The position numbers were made by a program, and so were the translations under genes. A model generated the notes under the pieces. That model saw nothing but the letters and a program-made list of their open reading frames with translations. It ran no database searches and was not told where the DNA came from. 64,000 bases of DNA from Krasilnikovia cinnamomea (GTDB lineage: Bacteria; Actinomycetota; Actinomycetes; Mycobacteriales; Micromonosporaceae): the NCBI RefSeq assembly GCF_004217545.1, contig NZ_SHKY01000001.1:6510001-6574000 (forward strand), in the 5' to 3' direction. Positions 7,693 to 16,131 of this stretch are shown here, piece after piece (position 1 is the first letter of the stretch; each line of letters starts with the position of its first letter).

Positions 7693-8337
7693 TCACATGT
7701 TCTTCAGCAGGTCCTGCATCGTGGCGATCTCGGCCTGCTGATCAGTGACGATCTTCGCCGCCAGCGCCTTGGCGTCGGGGTTGGATCCCTGCGCCTGCTC
7801 CTGCTGCGCCATCGTGATCGCGCCCTGATGGTGGCCGATCATCATGGTCAGGAACTGCTTGTCGAACGCGGCCCCGGAAGCCGCTTCCAACGCCTTCATA
7901 TCCTGCTGGGACATCATCCCGGCCATGGGGCCGTGACTGATCCCCGGCATGGCCATGCCGCCGCTCATGCCCGGCATCGGAGTCGGCTGACCCCACGAGA
8001 CCAGCCACCCGTTCATGAGATCGATCTCCGGCTGCTGCGCCGCCTTGATCTTCTCCGCGAGTGCCTTGACCTCGCTGCTGGCCGCCCGGGTCGGCGCCAG
8101 CTCGGCCATCTCGATGGCCTGCTGGTGGTGCGGGATCATCATGTGGGCGAACGTCACGTCCGCGGTGTTGAACACCGCGCCCGGCGACGCGGACGCCGTG
8201 GTGGCGCCCATACCGTGCCCCATCCCGGACCCCGGCGACGACGCGTGGTCGCCGCCGCAACCAGCCAGCACGACCGTGATGGTCAAAGCTGCACCGGCGA
8301 TCAGCGCACGGCGCAGCACAACAGAACGTGTCAACAC
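7693..8337 (-). CDS. DUF305 lipoprotein
   Basis: 214 residues from GTG 8337, with AAGGG about 10 nt upstream. The signal peptide ends in the lipobox LAGC, so the protein should be lipid-anchored outside the membrane. It contains two DUF305 repeats, each with a paired-His motif (MMIPHHQQAIEMAEL and MMIGHHQGAITMAQ). A Met/Gly-rich linker lies between them (MPGMSGGMAMPG). DUF305 is a ferritin-like four-helix fold of uncertain function. His pairs and Met clusters are typical metal ligands and, with the neighbours, hint at extracytoplasmic copper binding; that role is inference. It is probably cotranscribed with the small membrane protein gene upstream (90-bp gap). Confidence 0.88.
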   Translation of the reverse strand: MLTRSVVLRRALIAGAALTITVVLAGCGGDHASSPGSGMGHGMGATTASASPGAVFNTADVTFAHMMIPHHQQAIEMAELAPTRAASSEVKALAEKIKAAQQPEIDLMNGWLVSWGQPTPMPGMSGGMAMPGISHGPMAGMMSQQDMKALEAASGAAFDKQFLTMMIGHHQGAITMAQQEQAQGSNPDAKALAAKIVTDQQAEIATMQDLLKNM

Positions 8338-8427
8338 AACAAGAAGCCCTTTCGGTATCGGCGAACCTGCACAACCAGACCTCGTGCCACGACCACCCAC
8401 CTGCGGGCAGCCGCGACCCGCACGGGC

Positions 8428-8898
8428 CTATACGCGCAGCACCGATCCCGCGGCAAGAACCAACCCCAGACGCAGCGGCGGACCCCGGGGCACCCGCGGC
8501 GGCGTCCGCGGCGTACCCGACGGCGCACGATCCGGGCGGGATCGCGCCAGCAGCAGCCCCGCCAGCAGTCCGAGCGCGGCGAACCCGGTCAGCACGGCCA
8601 GGCACACATCCCACCCGGACATGCCGCCGTCACCGTGGCCGGACCCGGACGGGTCGGCCCCGTGTGGGCACCCGGGGCAGCCGTCCACCACGCTGGCGGA
8701 CACCTCCATCACCGCCGGCCCGGCAGCGGTCACCGCTGCGACGGTGACCACTGGCCCGGCCGGCCGGTGGTCGGTGTGGGCCTCCATGTGCAGACCGGCG
8801 TGACCCAACGTGTGCATCGCGGCCAGGCCGAACAGCGTGCACGCCAGCAACATCCACCGCGCCAACCGCCCGGTGACCGCACTCCGGCCTGCTCCCAC
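8428..8898 (-). CDS. Small membrane protein with Cys/His-rich loop (DUF6153-like)
   Basis: About 156 residues from GTG 8898; the start is uncertain (GTG 8907 or ATG 8853 also possible). It has two hydrophobic segments, one near the N-terminus (MLLACTLFGLAAMHTLGHAG) and one near residue 110 (CLAVLTGFAALGLLAGLLLA). Between them is an external loop with HxxxH elements and CPGCPHGAD, a plausible metal site. This layout matches small actinobacterial DUF6153-type proteins that I recall next to DUF305 genes. It precedes the DUF305 gene on the same strand. Function unknown; metal binding is inferred from the Cys/His pattern. Confidence 0.65.
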   Translation of the reverse strand: MGAGRSAVTGRLARWMLLACTLFGLAAMHTLGHAGLHMEAHTDHRPAGPVVTVAAVTAAGPAVMEVSASVVDGCPGCPHGADPSGSGHGDGGMSGWDVCLAVLTGFAALGLLAGLLLARSRPDRAPSGTPRTPPRVPRGPPLRLGLVLAAGSVLRV

Positions 8899-8922
8899 AT
8901 CACCCACGCTACCGGGCCAGCT

Positions 8923-8936
8923 CACGGACCTCCGTG
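8923..8936. promoter_or_regulatory. Short inverted repeat CACGGA-CC-TCCGTG
   Basis: A 6-bp perfect inverted repeat in the 62-bp gap between the phosphoesterase stop and the DUF6153-like start, both genes on the minus strand. It could be an operator for the downstream pair or a weak terminator of the upstream gene. Confidence 0.35.
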
Positions 8937-8960
8937 CGGATGGCGGACTGTACGAGTGAC

Positions 8961-9944
8961 TCAGAGGCGGAACGCGGTCGTCATCGCGGGGGCGGTGCGC
9001 GCGCATCCCAGCGGTGGCAGCCCCAGAATGTCCTCGATCGTGCGCAGGGTGGAGCAGTGCGTGTACGGCTGGTCCGCCGTGACGTGCCGGGTGGACGGTG
9101 CGATGACCAGCGTCGGGATGTGGTTGTTTGTCTTGGTTCCCTCGTCCCAGGTGATGATCACGGCGAGTCGTCCGGCCCGGTAGTCCGGCCCAGCGAGGAT
9201 CTGGGAGACCCAGTCGCGCAGCCAGCGGTCCCCGTTGGCGGTGCGCTGCTGCGGGCAGGCGTCGGCGCCGTGCATGTCGTGGCAGGCGTCCGGACTGACC
9301 AGGCCGAACGCCGGCAGCGTGCCCGCGGCGACATCGTCGTGCAGCGCGCCCGAACTCGGATCGCCCAGCGGCAGCACCCAGCGGGCACAGTCGGCCCGGT
9401 CGTCGACGTAGTAGGTGGCCGGGACGTGCCGGACCAGGTAACGGCCCTCGGCCGCGTTCTGCAGGACACACCGGCCCGGCGACGATTCGGCGTAGTTGCG
9501 CCATTCGCGTCCGCTGGCGGCGACCTGGTGGAAGAGGTTGTCGCCGGTGATCGGATGGGCGCGCGGGGCCCGGTCGTCGCACACGTCGTGCGTGCTGCCG
9601 CTGGTCAGCAGCAGGTACGCGGCCAGCGACGGGCATTCCGGCGGGTAGCCCGCGTCCACCTGGCGGGCCAGGCCGTAGGTGGCGGCGAGATCGTTGAGGT
9701 ACGGCGCGTCCCCGTCGCCGATGATGGCGTCGTACTCGTGGTTCTCCTCCATGATCAGCAGCACCTTGCTGTACTGGCGGGGCACACCGTCCGGGCGGGG
9801 CAGCGGCGGCGCGGAGGTCGGCGGCATCGGGGCCGGGGCCGCCCGGGTGCAGCCGGCGAGCGTCAGCACCAGCGTCGCCAGCAGCACCGCCGCCCATCGC
9901 CGGCCGGCCTGACCACGGGAGTTCACCTGTGCGTTTTGTCCCAT
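8961..9944 (-). CDS. Phosphoesterase-family lipoprotein (PF04185-like)
   Basis: 327 residues. The signal peptide has lipobox LAGC (VLLATLVLTLAGC), so the enzyme is probably anchored on the outer face of the membrane. It carries the phosphoesterase/alkaline phosphatase fold motifs: LLIMEENHEYDAIIG near the N-terminus (metal and catalytic region), GYPPECPSLAAYLLLTSG and later VIITWDEG with a downstream histidine pair. Relatives include phospholipase C-type and acid phosphatase enzymes; the natural phosphoester is unknown. The start ATG 9944 has only a weak AGAGAG site. A GH26 gene remnant lies immediately upstream on the same strand. Confidence 0.82.
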   Translation of the reverse strand: MGQNAQVNSRGQAGRRWAAVLLATLVLTLAGCTRAAPAPMPPTSAPPLPRPDGVPRQYSKVLLIMEENHEYDAIIGDGDAPYLNDLAATYGLARQVDAGYPPECPSLAAYLLLTSGSTHDVCDDRAPRAHPITGDNLFHQVAASGREWRNYAESSPGRCVLQNAAEGRYLVRHVPATYYVDDRADCARWVLPLGDPSSGALHDDVAAGTLPAFGLVSPDACHDMHGADACPQQRTANGDRWLRDWVSQILAGPDYRAGRLAVIITWDEGTKTNNHIPTLVIAPSTRHVTADQPYTHCSTLRTIEDILGLPPLGCARTAPAMTTAFRL

Positions 9945-9983
9945 GCTCTCTGAACGAGGGTGGCCGCGTGCCGAGGCGGCCGG

Positions 9984-10187
9984 TCATCCAGCGTGCGGTC
10001 TAACCGTGACGTCGAAGATCGGGTCCGCCGCCAGCCGCCGGAACGCGGCCAGGCCGGACTCGGAGCTGTCCACGCTGATGTCCCGGTCACCGAACGCGTC
10101 GTTCTCGGTGTCGAAGTAGACGATCGCTTTGATCGCCGGCCGCCTGCGCAGCTCCGGCAGCACGCTCGCCGGAAGCTCACGCGCTTT
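9984..10187 (-). pseudogene. Remnant of a GH26-like gene (C-terminal ~55 codons)
   Basis: On the minus strand the frame reads SVLPELRRRPAIKAIVYF, then DTENDAFGDRDISVDSS and LAAFRRLAADPIFDV, ending at a TGA (9984-9986). This aligns almost residue for residue with the last ~55 residues of the intact GH26-like enzyme at 5725-6813 (SVLPELAKRPGIKAIVYF, then LAAFRTLAANPIFNV). Upstream the frame closes at a TGA (10188-10190) and no start, signal peptide or catalytic glutamates remain. It is therefore the tail of a deleted paralogue, in opposite orientation to the intact copy 3.2 kb away. The remaining bases of the 336-bp gap between the flanking genes hold a ribosome site for the nuclease gene. Confidence 0.85.
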
Positions 10188-10280
10188 TCACCGGCGGCCG
10201 GGAGCGCTGGACGCCGTTTCTCGTTCATATTTGACACATCACCGCTACGGTGCCCGTCTCACCGTCGATGGGAGTCGGCA

Positions 10281-10928
10281 ATGGGCCGCACACCTCGCTG
10301 GACCATCCCCCTCGCCACCCTCACCACGCTGACCCTCGCGGTCACGATCGGCGCCGCGACCGCCGCCGACGCCACCCCGTCCGGGATCCCCTCCACCTCG
10401 ACCGCGCAGGCCCAACTGGACGCGCTGACCGTGGCCCCGCAGGGCTCGACCAGCGGCTACTCGCGCGACCTGTTCCCGCACTGGATAACCATCAGCGGCA
10501 GCTGCAACACCCGGGAGACCGTGCTGCAGCGCGACGGCACCTCGGTGGTCACCGACGCGTCCTGCGCCGCGGTCTCCGGCTCCTGGTACTCACCGTTCGA
10601 CGGCGCCACCTGGTACGCCGCCTCCGATGTGGACATCGACCACCTCGTCCCGCTGGCCGAGGCCTGGCGCTCCGGCGCGAACACCTGGACCACCAGCCGG
10701 CGCCAGGCGTTCGCCAACGACCTCACCCGCCCCCAGCTGATCGCCGTCACCGACGACGTCAACCAGGCCAAGGGAGACCAGGACCCCGCCACGTGGCAGC
10801 CGTCCGTGTACTCCTACCGGTGCACCTACGCCAAGATGTGGATCGCGGTGAAGTACCACTGGAGCCTCACCGCGCAGGCGAGTGAGGCCGGCGCCCTGCA
10901 AACCATGCTCGACACCTGCACCACCTGA
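10281..10928 (+). CDS. Secreted HNH-type nuclease (DUF1524/GmrSD C-terminal-like)
   Basis: 215 residues from ATG 10281, with GGGAG 7 nt upstream. A signal peptide is visible (MGRTPRWTIPLATLTTLTLA ... AATAADA). The catalytic block VDIDHLVPLAEAWRSGA, followed by RPQLIAVTDDVNQAKGDQDP and CTYAKMWIAVKYHW, is the HNH-like signature of many secreted actinobacterial nucleases of this family. In that family His (from DIDHLVPL) and Asn (from DVNQAKGD) are the metal and catalytic residues. The likely role is degradation of extracellular nucleic acid for nutrients. TTGACA at 10231-10236 resembles a -35 box, but I find no matching -10. Confidence 0.85.
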   Translation: MGRTPRWTIPLATLTTLTLAVTIGAATAADATPSGIPSTSTAQAQLDALTVAPQGSTSGYSRDLFPHWITISGSCNTRETVLQRDGTSVVTDASCAAVSGSWYSPFDGATWYAASDVDIDHLVPLAEAWRSGANTWTTSRRQAFANDLTRPQLIAVTDDVNQAKGDQDPATWQPSVYSYRCTYAKMWIAVKYHWSLTAQASEAGALQTMLDTCTT

Positions 10929-10936
10929 CCGACGCG

Positions 10937-11929
10937 TCACGGGCCGTCGGGCGGAATCCAGCCCAGATGGGCGGCCCGTACGCCGGCCTGGAAGCGGGTC
11001 TCGGCGTCCAGCCGGACCAGCAGCCGGCGTAGCCGCCGCTGAAAGGTGCGGTAGCTCAGGCCCAGTTGACGGGCGATCGCCTCGTCCGGCAGGCCCGTGG
11101 TGAGCAGCGTCAGCAGCCGCCGCTCGTCGCGGGTCGGACCGGCGGCACCGGTACCGGCGTCCGTCGTGGACCCCAGCGGCAGCGCCCGGTCCCACAGCGA
11201 CTCGAACAGCGCACCGAGCGCCTCCAGCAGCGCCGAGGGATGCACCACGACGATGCTCTCGATGGAGGACGGCGCCGCCTGCAGGGGGATCAGGCCCACC
11301 CGGTCGTCGGCGAGGATCAGCTTGGTCGGCGTGGCGGCCAGGACCCGGGCCAGCTCGCCGCGCGCGGTGCTCTGCTCCAGGTCGGTGCGCAGATCGTGGA
11401 ACTCCACGAGTCCGCGCGGGTCGTAGATCACCCGGTAGCGGACGCCCCGGGCCAGCATGTCCAGCTCGACGGGGTTGCGGTTGCCCGAGGGTGCCGCGTA
11501 GGGCGGCTTGTCGATGGCCCGGATCTCGTGCCGGGCGGCGCGCTGGACCTGTTCGAACCGTTCCAGCACCGCCATCCGCCCGGTGACCACCTCGACCAGC
11601 GACGCCGGGTCGTCGCCCGCGTGGGCGCGGCGGTGCCGCGCGGCCATCTGGTGTGCGTGCAGGCGGGCACGCTGCAGTTGTTCCTCCTGGCGCAGGATGA
11701 GCGCCTCCAGTGCCACGTCGGGGGCCGCCGCGGTGTGCCGTTCCGGGTGGCCGGCGCCGCGGCCGACCAGCCCGGCCTCCTCGAGGTGATCCAGAGCCAC
11801 GCGGACCAGCTCCGCCGCCAGGCGGGTTCTGCGCGCGAGTTCCGGCACGGTCGCGGGCCCGTCCATCAGGGCCGCGTACACGGCCTCGTCGTCGGGTCCG
11901 AGTCCGGCTACGGAGAACATCTGGCTCAT
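10937..11929 (-). CDS. TrmB-like / LuxR-type transcriptional regulator
   Basis: 330 residues from ATG 11929 (TTG 11941 possible). The N-terminal ~70 residues form a TrmB-like winged helix (DDEAVYAALMDGPATVPELARR ... VALDHLEEAGLV). A ~170-residue middle domain resembles the phospholipase D-like sensor region of such proteins. The C-terminal LuxR-type helix-turn-helix reads RDERRLLTLLTTGLPDEAIA, then RQLGLSYRTFQRRLRRL. It is divergent from the giant subtilase gene (217-bp gap), the usual arrangement for a local regulator. The gap holds GGCGAG-TT-CTCGCC near 11975-11988 and TTCATGA/TTCATAA repeats that could be its sites. Effector unknown. Confidence 0.83.
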   Translation of the reverse strand: MSQMFSVAGLGPDDEAVYAALMDGPATVPELARRTRLAAELVRVALDHLEEAGLVGRGAGHPERHTAAAPDVALEALILRQEEQLQRARLHAHQMAARHRRAHAGDDPASLVEVVTGRMAVLERFEQVQRAARHEIRAIDKPPYAAPSGNRNPVELDMLARGVRYRVIYDPRGLVEFHDLRTDLEQSTARGELARVLAATPTKLILADDRVGLIPLQAAPSSIESIVVVHPSALLEALGALFESLWDRALPLGSTTDAGTGAAGPTRDERRLLTLLTTGLPDEAIARQLGLSYRTFQRRLRRLLVRLDAETRFQAGVRAAHLGWIPPDGP

Positions 11930-12146
11930 CGTCGCCCGCAAACCCGCCCTCGGGCTGGCGTCATCGCGTCAGGGGCGAGTTCTCGCCAGGGCGCAGCCGT
12001 TCCGCAACGCATCGAGGGACCTCATTCTTTTCATGAGTTGTTAGTGGCAGGTTCATAACCCCAGCCCTAGCGGCCCACCCAGCACCGCGTCGTGCGCCAC
12101 CGGACGTGGTGCTGTTCTTTCGCCACCTGGACGGAAGGACGGTCCG

Positions 12147-15100
12147 ATGAGCTCCAGTCCCACCTCCGGCGGTGCCCACCGCTGGCGCCCCGGGGTCACC
12201 GTTGCCACCGTGTTCGTCTGCGTCGGTGCCGCGCTGCCGCCCACCGGCGCGCGGGCCGTACCGGCGGCGGCCGGCCCCCCGGCGCCGTCGCCCGCGACCG
12301 TGGACGGTACGCACACCGTCACTCTGCTCACCGGAGACCGCGTTCGCTACCGCGATCTGCCCGACGGCCGGGCGCAGGTCACCGTCCACACCCCGCCCGA
12401 CCGGCGCGGCGTCACCTACGCCACCATCGCGCGCCGGGCGGCGGCCGGCGGCCCGGCGCTCTACGTCGTCCCGTCGGACGCCGAGCCGCTGATCAGCGCG
12501 GGCGCGCTCGACCGGGAGCTGTTCAACGTACGCGGGCTCACCCGGCAAGGGCTGGACGACGACCGCTCGGCCACCCTGCCGGTCATCGCCACCCACCCCC
12601 GCCCCGGGGACCTGGCCCCGCTTGCGGCGAACCGCCGGACCCGCGCCCTGCCCGCCCTCGGCGGAGCCGCCTTGCGGGTGAACCGCGACGGCGCCGCGTT
12701 CTGGAAGGCGGTCCGACCGCCGGGCACCCGCACGGCCCGGCCCGCTCTGCGCGGCGGCGTCGGCCGGATCTGGCTCGACGCCCGGGTCACCGCCAGCCTG
12801 GATCACAGCGTGCCGCAGATCGGCGCCCCCGAGGCGTGGCGGGCCGGATACGACGGCCGGGGCGTGAAGGTCGCCGTGCTCGACAGTGGAGTCGACGCCG
12901 GCCATCCGGACCTGCGGGGCAGGATCACCAGCGCGGTGGACTTCACCGGGTCCGGCACCACGGCGGACCGGCTGGGGCACGGCACCCACGTCGCCTCCAT
13001 CATCGCGGGCAGCGGCGCGGCCTCCGAGGGCCGCTACCGCGGTGTCGCCCCGGGCGCCGACCTGATGATCGGGCGGGTGCTCGACGACGAGGGGTCCGGG
13101 CTGGACTCCATGGTGATTGCGGGCATGCAGTGGGCGGCCGACGGTGGGGCCCGGGTGGTCAACATGAGCCTGGGCGGCGACCCCACCGACGGCACGGACC
13201 CGTTGAGCGTGGCGGTCGACGAGCTGAGCCGGCGCACCGGCGCGCTGTTCGTGGTGGCCGCCGGCAACGACGGCGCCCCGGTCAGCGTGAACACGCCCGG
13301 CGCGGCGCGCGCCGCACTGACCGTCGGCGCCGTGGACCGCGGCGACCACGTGGCCGGCTTCTCCAGCCGGGGCCCGCGACTGGGTGACGGACTGATCAAA
13401 CCGGAGATCGTGGCGCCGGGCGTGGGCATCGTCGCGGCCCGCGCCGACGGCACGGAACTCGGCGAACCCGTCGGCCACGCGTACACGACGCTGTCCGGCA
13501 CGTCGATGGCCACCCCGCACGTGGCGGGCGCCGCCGCGATCCTCGCCCAGCGGCGTCCCGCGTGGCGCGCCGACCGGCTCAAGGATGCCCTGGTCAGCAG
13601 CGCCGCCCCGGTCGACGGCGGCTGGGCGGCGGTCGGGGCGGGCCGGGTGGACGTGGCCCGGGCGACCCGGCAGGACATCGCCGCCACCGGCGCCCTGCAG
13701 GCCGGGGCCGACGGCCCCACCCCGGACTCCGCGCAGTACCCGATCAGCTACGTCAACGACGGCGCCGAACCGCTGCACCTGCACCTGGGCATGACGTTCA
13801 CCGGCTGGAACGGCGCCCCCGCGCCGGAACTCGGGCGCCTCTCGACGACCGAGCTCACCGTGCCGGCGGGCGGCCAGGCCACCGCCACGGTCACCATCGA
13901 CCCGGCCGCCGCCAGCGGCGCGTACGGCGGGGCCGTCACGGCGACCGGGAAACAGGTCTCGCTGCGCACCGCGGTCGGCGTCTACCTCGCCCCACCCGCC
14001 GCGCGGCTGACCGTACGGATGACCGACCACCACGGCCGCCCCGCACCCTTCGGCACCGTCTACCTGGTCGACGCCGGCCTCGACCCGGCCACCTCCAACG
14101 ACCCCTTCGCCGCCGCCACCCTCGTCGTCGCGGTGGAGGACGGGACCGGGGAGGCCACGGTGCGGCGCGGCGGGGTGTACACGGCGCTGGCGTCGATGTC
14201 CGTCGGCGAGCTGACCGGGCGGCGTACGGATCTGCTGGTGTCGCCGGAAGTCACCGTCACCGGCGACACCGAGATCACGCTGGACGCCCGCAAGGGCCAG
14301 CGGCACACGGTCACCACCGGCGAGGCCACCGACGAACTGGCCCGCTCCGTCGAGGTGGTGCGCACCACCGCCGGGGCCCAGATCGGCCTGCTGGCCGCCG
14401 TACGCACCGACCCGGACCTGGGCATCTTCGCCACCCCGCAGCCGGCCACGGCCAGGGGCGACCTGGACACCTACGACAAGCGCACGCTGGCCGGCGCGGG
14501 GCTGCGCGTGCGCGCGGAGACCGGCGCCACCGCCGTGGACCTGCACCCCCGGTACGACGTGTACCGCACGCCCGCCCGCTGGCCCGGCAGCCGGCAGGCC
14601 GACCTGGTGTGGGCCGGCCGGGGGCAGCCTGCCGACCTCGCCGGGCTCGACCTGCGCGGCCGGCTCGCCCTGGTCGCCGTCGCCGTGCCCGGCAACGCCC
14701 CGGACCCGGTGGGCGCCGCCGCGCAGGCGGCCACGGCGGCCACCCGGGCGGTGGCCGACGCGGGTGCCGCCGGCATCCTGGCGTACGTCGACCGGACCGG
14801 CGCGGTACCGCTGGCCCGGCCCGCCGCGACTCCGGTGCCGCAGCTGTTCCTCGGCTACGCCGAGGGGGCGGCCCTGCGGGCCTGGCTGGCGGACGGGACG
14901 GTGCGGATCACGCTGTCCGGCGACGACTCGCCGGACAGCAACTACAACCTGTTCTATCCCGCCGCCGGCGTCCCGGCCGGGCGCGCCGACGTCGCCACCC
15001 CGGCCACGCTGGTGATGATCCCCACCCGCTACCACGCCGACCGGACGATGACCTACGAGAAGAACTGGTACGCGTTCGGCCCGCGCAGCCTCAGCGCCGT

Positions 15101-16037
15101 CCGCGAACGCGTCCAGTTCACGGCGCCGGCCGTCCGGGCCGAGTACGTCGGACCGCCCGACCCCGCCGTGACCTGGATCCGCTGGACCACGCAGAACGAG
15201 CAGCCCGCGAACGCCCCGGCGCAGACGACCTCGCTGCTCAGCCGCGATGTCTTCGGCGCCGGCCCCCGATCGCTGCCCGAGGAGCGGTGGTACGAGGGCC
15301 CGGTCCTGGAAGGGGAGCCGGTCGGTGGCGCCGACGGCTGCGGCCTGTGCCGTGGCGGGCCCGACGGCGACGTGTTCTTCCCGGCCTGGCACCTGAGCGA
15401 CTCGACCGGTACGCACACCATCCAGTCGTGGCCGGACTACCGCAGCCGGGTCCAGCTCTTCCGCGACGGCGCCGAGATCCCTCCGCAGGAGACGGCCGGC
15501 CTGCCGATGCCGACCTTCCGGCTGCCGTCCGAGCCGGCGGACTACCGGCTGGAGGTCGACGGGCCGACGCCGTCCAGCGTCTCGGTCCGGCCCGTGGCGC
15601 ACACGACGTCGCGGTGGACGTTCCGCTCCGGGCCGCCGCTGTCGCCGTCGCTGCCCTGCCCGGGCGCGGTGGCGGGCGGCTGCGCCCACCAGCCGCTGAT
15701 CCAGCTGACCTACCGGCTGGGTCTGGATCCGGGCAACCGGGCACCGGCCGGGCAGGAGTTCGCCTTCGAGGTGCTGGCCCGGCAGCCGCAGGGCGCGCAG
15801 AACGGCGGCGCGCCGGCCGGCCTCTGGCTGTGGTCGTCCGCCGACGCCGGGCAGACCTGGCGACCGGCCACCGTCCGCCAGCTCGCGCCGGGCCGCTACC
15901 AGATCGGCGTACGCAATCCCGCCGTCGCCGGGCCGGACGGCATGTGGCTCAAGGCGGAGGCGTGGGACAGCGCGGGCAACCGCCTGCAGCAGACGGTGCG
16001 CGGCGCGTACGGCCTCGCGGCGGCGCCCTCGCGCTGA
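12147..16037 (+). CDS. Large secreted subtilisin-family (S8) protease
   Basis: 1296 residues; ATG 12147 follows GGAAGGA. A signal peptide (~1-35) leads into a prodomain to ~residue 225, then the S8 catalytic domain with D246 (VLDSGVDAGHPDL), H278 (GHGTHVASI) and S453 (GTSMATPHVAG). The triad is complete, so activity is expected. The ~800-residue C-terminal part includes a PA-like protease-associated region (RLALVAVAVPGN ... AGILAYVDRTGAVPL, roughly residues 830-920) and beta-rich segments, but no sorting signal. A role in extracellular protein degradation is likely. The divergent TrmB/LuxR gene is its probable regulator. A strong terminator follows. Confidence 0.92.
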   Translation: MSSSPTSGGAHRWRPGVTVATVFVCVGAALPPTGARAVPAAAGPPAPSPATVDGTHTVTLLTGDRVRYRDLPDGRAQVTVHTPPDRRGVTYATIARRAAAGGPALYVVPSDAEPLISAGALDRELFNVRGLTRQGLDDDRSATLPVIATHPRPGDLAPLAANRRTRALPALGGAALRVNRDGAAFWKAVRPPGTRTARPALRGGVGRIWLDARVTASLDHSVPQIGAPEAWRAGYDGRGVKVAVLDSGVDAGHPDLRGRITSAVDFTGSGTTADRLGHGTHVASIIAGSGAASEGRYRGVAPGADLMIGRVLDDEGSGLDSMVIAGMQWAADGGARVVNMSLGGDPTDGTDPLSVAVDELSRRTGALFVVAAGNDGAPVSVNTPGAARAALTVGAVDRGDHVAGFSSRGPRLGDGLIKPEIVAPGVGIVAARADGTELGEPVGHAYTTLSGTSMATPHVAGAAAILAQRRPAWRADRLKDALVSSAAPVDGGWAAVGAGRVDVARATRQDIAATGALQAGADGPTPDSAQYPISYVNDGAEPLHLHLGMTFTGWNGAPAPELGRLSTTELTVPAGGQATATVTIDPAAASGAYGGAVTATGKQVSLRTAVGVYLAPPAARLTVRMTDHHGRPAPFGTVYLVDAGLDPATSNDPFAAATLVVAVEDGTGEATVRRGGVYTALASMSVGELTGRRTDLLVSPEVTVTGDTEITLDARKGQRHTVTTGEATDELARSVEVVRTTAGAQIGLLAAVRTDPDLGIFATPQPATARGDLDTYDKRTLAGAGLRVRAETGATAVDLHPRYDVYRTPARWPGSRQADLVWAGRGQPADLAGLDLRGRLALVAVAVPGNAPDPVGAAAQAATAATRAVADAGAAGILAYVDRTGAVPLARPAATPVPQLFLGYAEGAALRAWLADGTVRITLSGDDSPDSNYNLFYPAAGVPAGRADVATPATLVMIPTRYHADRTMTYEKNWYAFGPRSLSAVRERVQFTAPAVRAEYVGPPDPAVTWIRWTTQNEQPANAPAQTTSLLSRDVFGAGPRSLPEERWYEGPVLEGEPVGGADGCGLCRGGPDGDVFFPAWHLSDSTGTHTIQSWPDYRSRVQLFRDGAEIPPQETAGLPMPTFRLPSEPADYRLEVDGPTPSSVSVRPVAHTTSRWTFRSGPPLSPSLPCPGAVAGGCAHQPLIQLTYRLGLDPGNRAPAGQEFAFEVLARQPQGAQNGGAPAGLWLWSSADAGQTWRPATVRQLAPGRYQIGVRNPAVAGPDGMWLKAEAWDSAGNRLQQTVRGAYGLAAAPSR

Positions 16038-16049
16038 GGCGATCGCGGA

Positions 16050-16079
16050 ACGGCCCGGTGGGGGTTCCCACCGGGCCGT
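16050..16079. terminator. Hairpin terminator after the subtilase gene
   Basis: A perfect 13-bp stem, ACGGCCCGGTGGG / CCCACCGGGCCGT, with loop GGTT, starts 12 bp after the stop. It also lies downstream of the convergent lamin-tail gene and may act on both strands. Confidence 0.8.
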
Positions 16080-16131
16080 ACCCATCGGGCGGCAGGGCTG
16101 AGACATGGCGCGGCCGCTCGGCATCGGAGAA

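Noticed and set aside
8899-9987. Extension of the small Cys/His-rich membrane protein upstream to 9987
   Set aside because: The added ~360 residues are an out-of-frame shadow of the phosphoesterase gene with Arg/Ala/Gly-biased sequence.
10231-10236. TTGACA as the promoter of the HNH nuclease gene
   Set aside because: The only -10-like hexamer, TACGGT, is 9 bp away, too close for a functional pair.
11961-16124. A 1387-codon open frame on the minus strand
   Set aside because: It is antisense to the subtilase gene, whose plus-strand frame has signal peptide, full catalytic triad and a good ribosome site. Long antisense frames are expected at this GC content.
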